DNA of 64,000 nucleotides, from the NCBI RefSeq assembly GCF_932294415.1, contig NC_065535.1, positions 90,412,862-90,476,861 of the forward strand. The letters run 5' to 3'. A program made the translations under genes and the position numbers. Positions 59,917 to 64,000 of this stretch are shown here, piece after piece. Positions within the stretch are counted from its first letter, which is position 1, and the number at the start of each line of letters is the position of its first letter. The notes beneath the pieces are model-generated. The model saw only the letters and a list, made by a program, of their open reading frames with translations, did not search any database and was not told the DNA's origin. The stretch comes from Quercus robur (lineage: Eukaryota > Streptophyta > Magnoliopsida > Fagales > Fagaceae).

Positions 59917-60841
59917 TAGGGCTGTAAACGAGTCGAGTTTTGTCGAGTAGTGCATGTTCAAACTTGGCTTGTCAGGAAAAATCAAAAGCTTGAGCTTGTG
60001 ACAAGCCTAAAAATAGTGTTTAAGCTTGAGCTAGAGCTAGTGAGAAAGTCAAAAAGTTTGAGCTTGGCTTGGCTTGATTAATTAGTCAAGCCAAACTCAA
60101 GTTTAATATCAAGCTTAAACTTGAGCTCAAGTCAAATTCTTGAGCTTGAGATCTAAAAAATTATATTATTAAATGCTTAAATCTCTAAAATTAAGAAAAG
60201 AGAAAATAATTTTCTCATTTTATCATGCATCTAGTCTTACTTATGATTAGCTATTATTCAAATTAATAATTTACATAATTAAATTCATTCATTTATCATT
60301 CCTTATCTACAACTTCAATAATTGTTCAAAATAGAGTTTTTACATTCACGTTAGATGGTGAAGTACTAGAAAAATACCTATTTGTATCTATTATAAATTA
60401 GAAAATACTAATATGTTTCATAACTTTACTTTGGATGATTGATAGGGAAGGATCATATGTGGTATACTTAATTATTTATTTATTTTTAAATGTAACTATA
60501 GTCTAAAGTAGTTATCATTCAGTTTAAAGGGAAGGAAAAAATTAAGGTAATATAGGTAGTAATCTCAAGTTGGCCATGTCATTATTAAGATATGTATAAT
60601 GAGTATATTTAACTAACACATATAGATTTATAAATGAGTCTTTACTTGAATTGTTGCGTATCAAGCCTAATAGCTCACGAGCTTGTTCGTGAACAAATTT
60701 TTTTGCTTGGGCTCGGCTTATTTATGAAATGAGCTTAAAACTAAGGTTCAAGTTTGGCTCATTTATAAACAAACATGAACAAGCTTTTTATCGAGCCGAG
60801 ACTGAGTTGTTCATGATCGGATTGGTTCATTTACAGCCCTA
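59917..60841. mobile_element. hAT-like non-autonomous element
   Basis: Starts TAGGGCTGTAAACGA and ends TCATTTACAGCCCTA (inverted). Perfect 8-bp duplication ATTATATG lies at 59909-59916 and 60842-60849. The interior is rich in 'aagcttgagctt' and 'caagcc' words and lacks a transposase frame. It abuts the LTR that begins near 60850. Confidence 0.85.
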
Positions 60842-60849
60842 ATTATATG

Positions 60850-61861
60850 ATAGGCTAACAATGTATTAACCCCTTGTGATAAATTAATTAATTAATTAGC
60901 TAAGTTTATTAATTAATCAAATTAACATGCAATGTACATGACAGCACAAACAAATCACCAATTAACTAAAGTATGCAGCGGAAAATAAATTGACACGGTG
61001 ATTTATTTACGAATGGGAAAAACCTATATGGCAAAAACTCCATCGAGTGATTTTGAGGTCACCATTCTTGAGAATCCACTATTATCAAAACAAGTGGTTA
61101 CAAGTAAAGGAATCTCAATACCTTATACCAACCTACAATTGAACCTTTACCCCAATACCCAATTGGATTTGTTCTATAGTAACAATCTCTCATTTTCAAT
61201 GCACGGCTCTTAGTACGTGACTAACCAATTGCGCGGATCTCAGTATGTGACTTCAATAACCAACTAGAGAAGGTTGTTGGCTGCAAAGTTCTTCAGTTCA
61301 TCACACAATGAAGATCAAGAAGCTCCTTGGTTACAAAACCCTACGGTGTACAAACACAGTAGCTTCTTCACAAGAAAGATGAATTAGGGCAAATTTTGTC
61401 TCCGGTCACAATTTGCTTGAACAAAATTTTGCTTAACACTTGTGTAACTTGTGTCACTTTTGACAGCCCTTAAAATAATCCTTATATATGCCTACGGTTA
61501 TGAGAAAAGAAAGCCCAAACATATAATCATGGATTGGATGAAAAAAAAACTCGAAAATCTGAGTTTCATAAACCTCGACAGATACCCTATCTGTCGAGCT
61601 GCTGTTGAGTCACAGGATTTAGACAGCTCTAAGTCTTGATAGATGCTAGCTGTCAAGTTTTAATGAACAACACTTTTCACACTTGATTCTTGGACAGACT
61701 TGCATGGCTTTAACACACTTGAACTTGAAACCTTGTTTCTTGAAGCATTAAACACATCCTACATCTACCAATTACAAGTAAAGTCCGTTTTATCAAATGA
61801 TTAGCTAATTACATAAAATAGTGACATATGTTCCTAACATTGAATCACATATGTCCTAACA
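60850..61861 (-). mobile_element. 3' LTR of the right-edge element
   Basis: About 1012 bp. Matches the solo LTR 25661-26679 throughout and the partial LTR at 63849-64000 over its visible part. A TATA box (minus TATATAA, plus 61482-61488) lies mid-LTR. The exact left edge is uncertain by 1-3 bp because the hAT target duplication overlaps it. Confidence 0.8.
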
Positions 61862-62412
61862 ATCTCCCCCTTTGGCAATCCATGACAAAACCACAACAAA
61901 CAAATGAGATATGAGAGAAGTCATAAATCACTCAACCACACTCACTTGTTGAATACAATAAAATCTATCCTAACATAAACACTTGAAAAACTTTGCAAGA
62001 AGAGAGTTTATAGCAAGTAGACTTTGACAACTTTTATTTCTGAAAACTTTAAACAAAACTCATCAAGGCACCTTAGTGTGAAACAGAAATAATAGATTGC
62101 ATACATAAAATAAGAAGCATATGCATAAAGAGAGAAAAGAAACAACACATGTAAGGGTAGGTGAAAAACATACATCAATATATAAAAAATATAAGTACAA
62201 TGTATGTCAAAATGGTCACAAAACCCATGTACAAGAACAATGTATCTAAAAAGAAGAGAAAAGAAAAAGATACATAAAATCCTCACTACATCCCTCAATA
62301 TCAACACTCCCCCTAACAAAAATCTCCTATACTAACTCTCCCCCTAACTATGACTACTCTTATAACCAAAACTACTCCCCCTTTTTTACACGAGTGATAA
62401 AGGGTAAGAATG

Positions 62413-63577
62413 TCAAGTAGACATCTTGTCAGCAATGGAAGAGCTAGCATCTCCATCATCCTTATCATCGGGAGCAGTAGCATCATTATCATCATCCTTA
62501 TCCTCAGAATCCTCGAGAGTAGGTGGAGGAGAAGCAACGAAGCCACCCATGACCACTTGGCGTCTTGCAATACGACTAACACGGGTGTTCACCTGACACA
62601 ACTCATTACTGAGAGTGTCGAGGCAAGTATCCATGCACTGAATCTGTGCCATGATGTCCCCGAGAGTTACATTGCTCGTAGAAGAAGAGAGAGTGTGGAT
62701 GGAGCCAAAAGAGTGGGAGGAGCTACTGACCCGGACTGTCTCGGCCGAAATTGTGCCTCGCTCTATTTAACGGTAGCGGCATTTATAGCACCCATAACAG
62801 AGAAGTGGTCGGACAAGGGAAAAGGAACAGAAAAATGGCGTAAAATCCTCGTGAAAGCCGAAGGGAAGATAAGTTTATCACAGGCTGCCAAATCCCTATA
62901 CACATCTATGACAAAAAGAATGAAATGAGAAGGAGAATCTACACTTAGATGCTCTAAAAGTGAAAGCAAAAACAGAGCACGGGGCTTTGTAATAGAGTTA
63001 TGATGAGATAAGGGATGTAAAACAAAAGTCATGACCATGTTAAGAAAACAAGGGCCATTAGCAAAGCTCGAACAGTAAGTGAACTGACGCTTACCCCAGT
63101 TAGAAGGGCGCTCACAAAAAGAAGAAATAAGCTCATCTTTAGACACAGTCTTAAGACGATCACAACCAGGGTAGTCAGGATGCTCTACCCTAGGAACATA
63201 GAGCATATCGGATACAATATCCGGTGTGACAACAATGCGCGTACCTCAAACGCGAGTAATAAAAAGAGGTACTGAAAAATCAAATCCATGCATATTAAAG
63301 TAGAACTCCTAGATTAGCATGGATGGATAGGTGACCGAGGCGTTACACAGTGACTCCCATTCCCTACTATGGATGACGATGGGAAGGTCAGCGTCAAAGA
63401 AGTCCGACAAGATGACTTGGCATTCAGAATGAATGCCTTGTCGATAAAGTTCTCAAAGAAGTCCGATTTGGCCTTCTCATCACAAAACCGGATAGAAAAA
63501 GTTGTAGGATTAGAAGAAGTGGATGCCCCAGAACAAAGAGGATTCTGGGACAGAGTAGATTTGCGTTTGAGTGCCAT
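62413..63577 (-). pseudogene. Broken retroelement ORF, plant-transposon-protein-like
   Basis: Three collinear pieces on the minus strand. 63577-63314 starts MALKRKSTLS. 63206-62763 contains 'DELISSFCERPSNWGKRQF' and a hydrophobic segment. 62652-62413 is acidic and ends in DDKDDGDASSS. They are separated by stop codons (for example at 62763-62765) and a shift in a CT-rich stretch near 62685. Basic start, folded middle and low-complexity acidic end match the layout of the 840-1985 ORF without obvious sequence identity. Function unknown. Confidence 0.55.
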
Positions 63578-63848
63578 AGAAGCAGACTAACGCAAACAGA
63601 AGAGAGAGAGGGAGAAAGAAACAATCAGAAAAGTCCCAAACAGAAACCTCATAGAAAGAACATATGCATGAGAACATGTGACATGCAAAGGTAATTGCAT
63701 CATGGGCTTAGCCTAATCCAATCCTACTAGCACACAATTAGATAACATATATAACACACATCTAAATGCATGACAATATAGTTATAATGCACATGAGATG
63801 CAATGCATGAAGTTTTAAGATCACATAAGCATGAAGTTTTAAGGTCAC

Positions 63849-64000
63849 ATAGGCCAAGAATGTATTGACCACTTGTGATGAATTAATTAATCAATTAGTC
63901 AAGTTTATTAATTAATCAAATTAACATGCAAGATGTGTAGTAGCACAAACAAATCACCAATTAAACTAAGTATGCAGCGAAAAATAAATTGACACAGTGA
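63849..64000 (-). mobile_element. Partial 5' LTR of the right-edge element
   Basis: Matches 60850-61001 ('gcacaaacaaatcaccaatt', 'tatgcagcg-aaaataaattgacac'). Continues past the window end. Confidence 0.75.

Larger units (their letters stand above)
60850..64000 (-). mobile_element. Non-autonomous LTR retrotransposon, minus strand, 5' LTR cut by window
   Basis: In transcription order from high to low coordinate: partial 5' LTR (63849-64000), internal region (61862-63848) with a broken transposon-protein-like ORF, polypurine tract (minus 'tgccaaagggggagat', 61862-61876), and 3' LTR (60850-61861, starting TGTTAGGACATATG on the minus strand). The internal region is only about 2 kb and lacks gag-pol. 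Its design parallels the element at 1-3930. Confidence 0.8.

Overview
This window is plant nuclear DNA from a dicot, most likely a woody one. It is AT-rich and intron-bearing, with many solo LTRs, MITEs and microsatellites. Retroelement style (non-autonomous LTR elements carrying a plant-transposon-protein-like ORF, and 'aaagggggagattgt' polypurine tracts) would fit Fagaceae such as oak, chestnut or beech; that placement is an inference.

The only host genes I can support are a tandem array of seven glutamate-receptor-like channel genes (plant GLR family, clade-II/GLR2-like), all on the minus strand. I number them GLR-1 to GLR-7 by rising coordinate. Each complete copy has five exons with the same splice phases: exon 1 (signal peptide), exon 2 (~1.3 kb, amino-terminal domain and start of S1), exon 3 (313 bp, rest of S1, M1, pore loop), exon 4 (410 bp, M3 and S2) and exon 5 (M4 and tail). 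GLR-3 (13310-21984), GLR-5 (33692-39246) and GLR-7 (53327-58472) read through in frame and should encode about 954, 958 and 896 residues. GLR-1, GLR-2, GLR-4 and GLR-6 are broken.

The array grew by block duplication. Positions 4920-12012 (GLR-1 exons 1-3, spacer, 3' half of GLR-2) match 29295-36325 (GLR-4, spacer, GLR-5) nearly base for base. GLR-3 and GLR-4 share a 3' flank, and so do GLR-6 and GLR-7. Several transposon insertions can therefore be confirmed by comparison with the empty site in the paralog.

Around the receptors lies a nested transposon landscape. The left edge (1-3930) is a plus-strand non-autonomous LTR element, and the right edge (60850-64000) is a minus-strand element of similar design. 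Solo LTRs lie at 23682-25518, 25661-26679, 41040-42419, 43158-45580 and 52307-53079, most with 5-bp target duplications. DNA transposons of the PIF/Harbinger, hAT and Mutator kinds have clear inverted ends and target duplications. A SINE lies in GLR-6 and a Helitron-like end splits GLR-1. I see no tRNA, rRNA or CRISPR array. I found no wholly new system; the most unusual points are the loss of the ligand-binding arginine in an otherwise intact receptor, a conserved W-box promoter motif, and two foldback elements.
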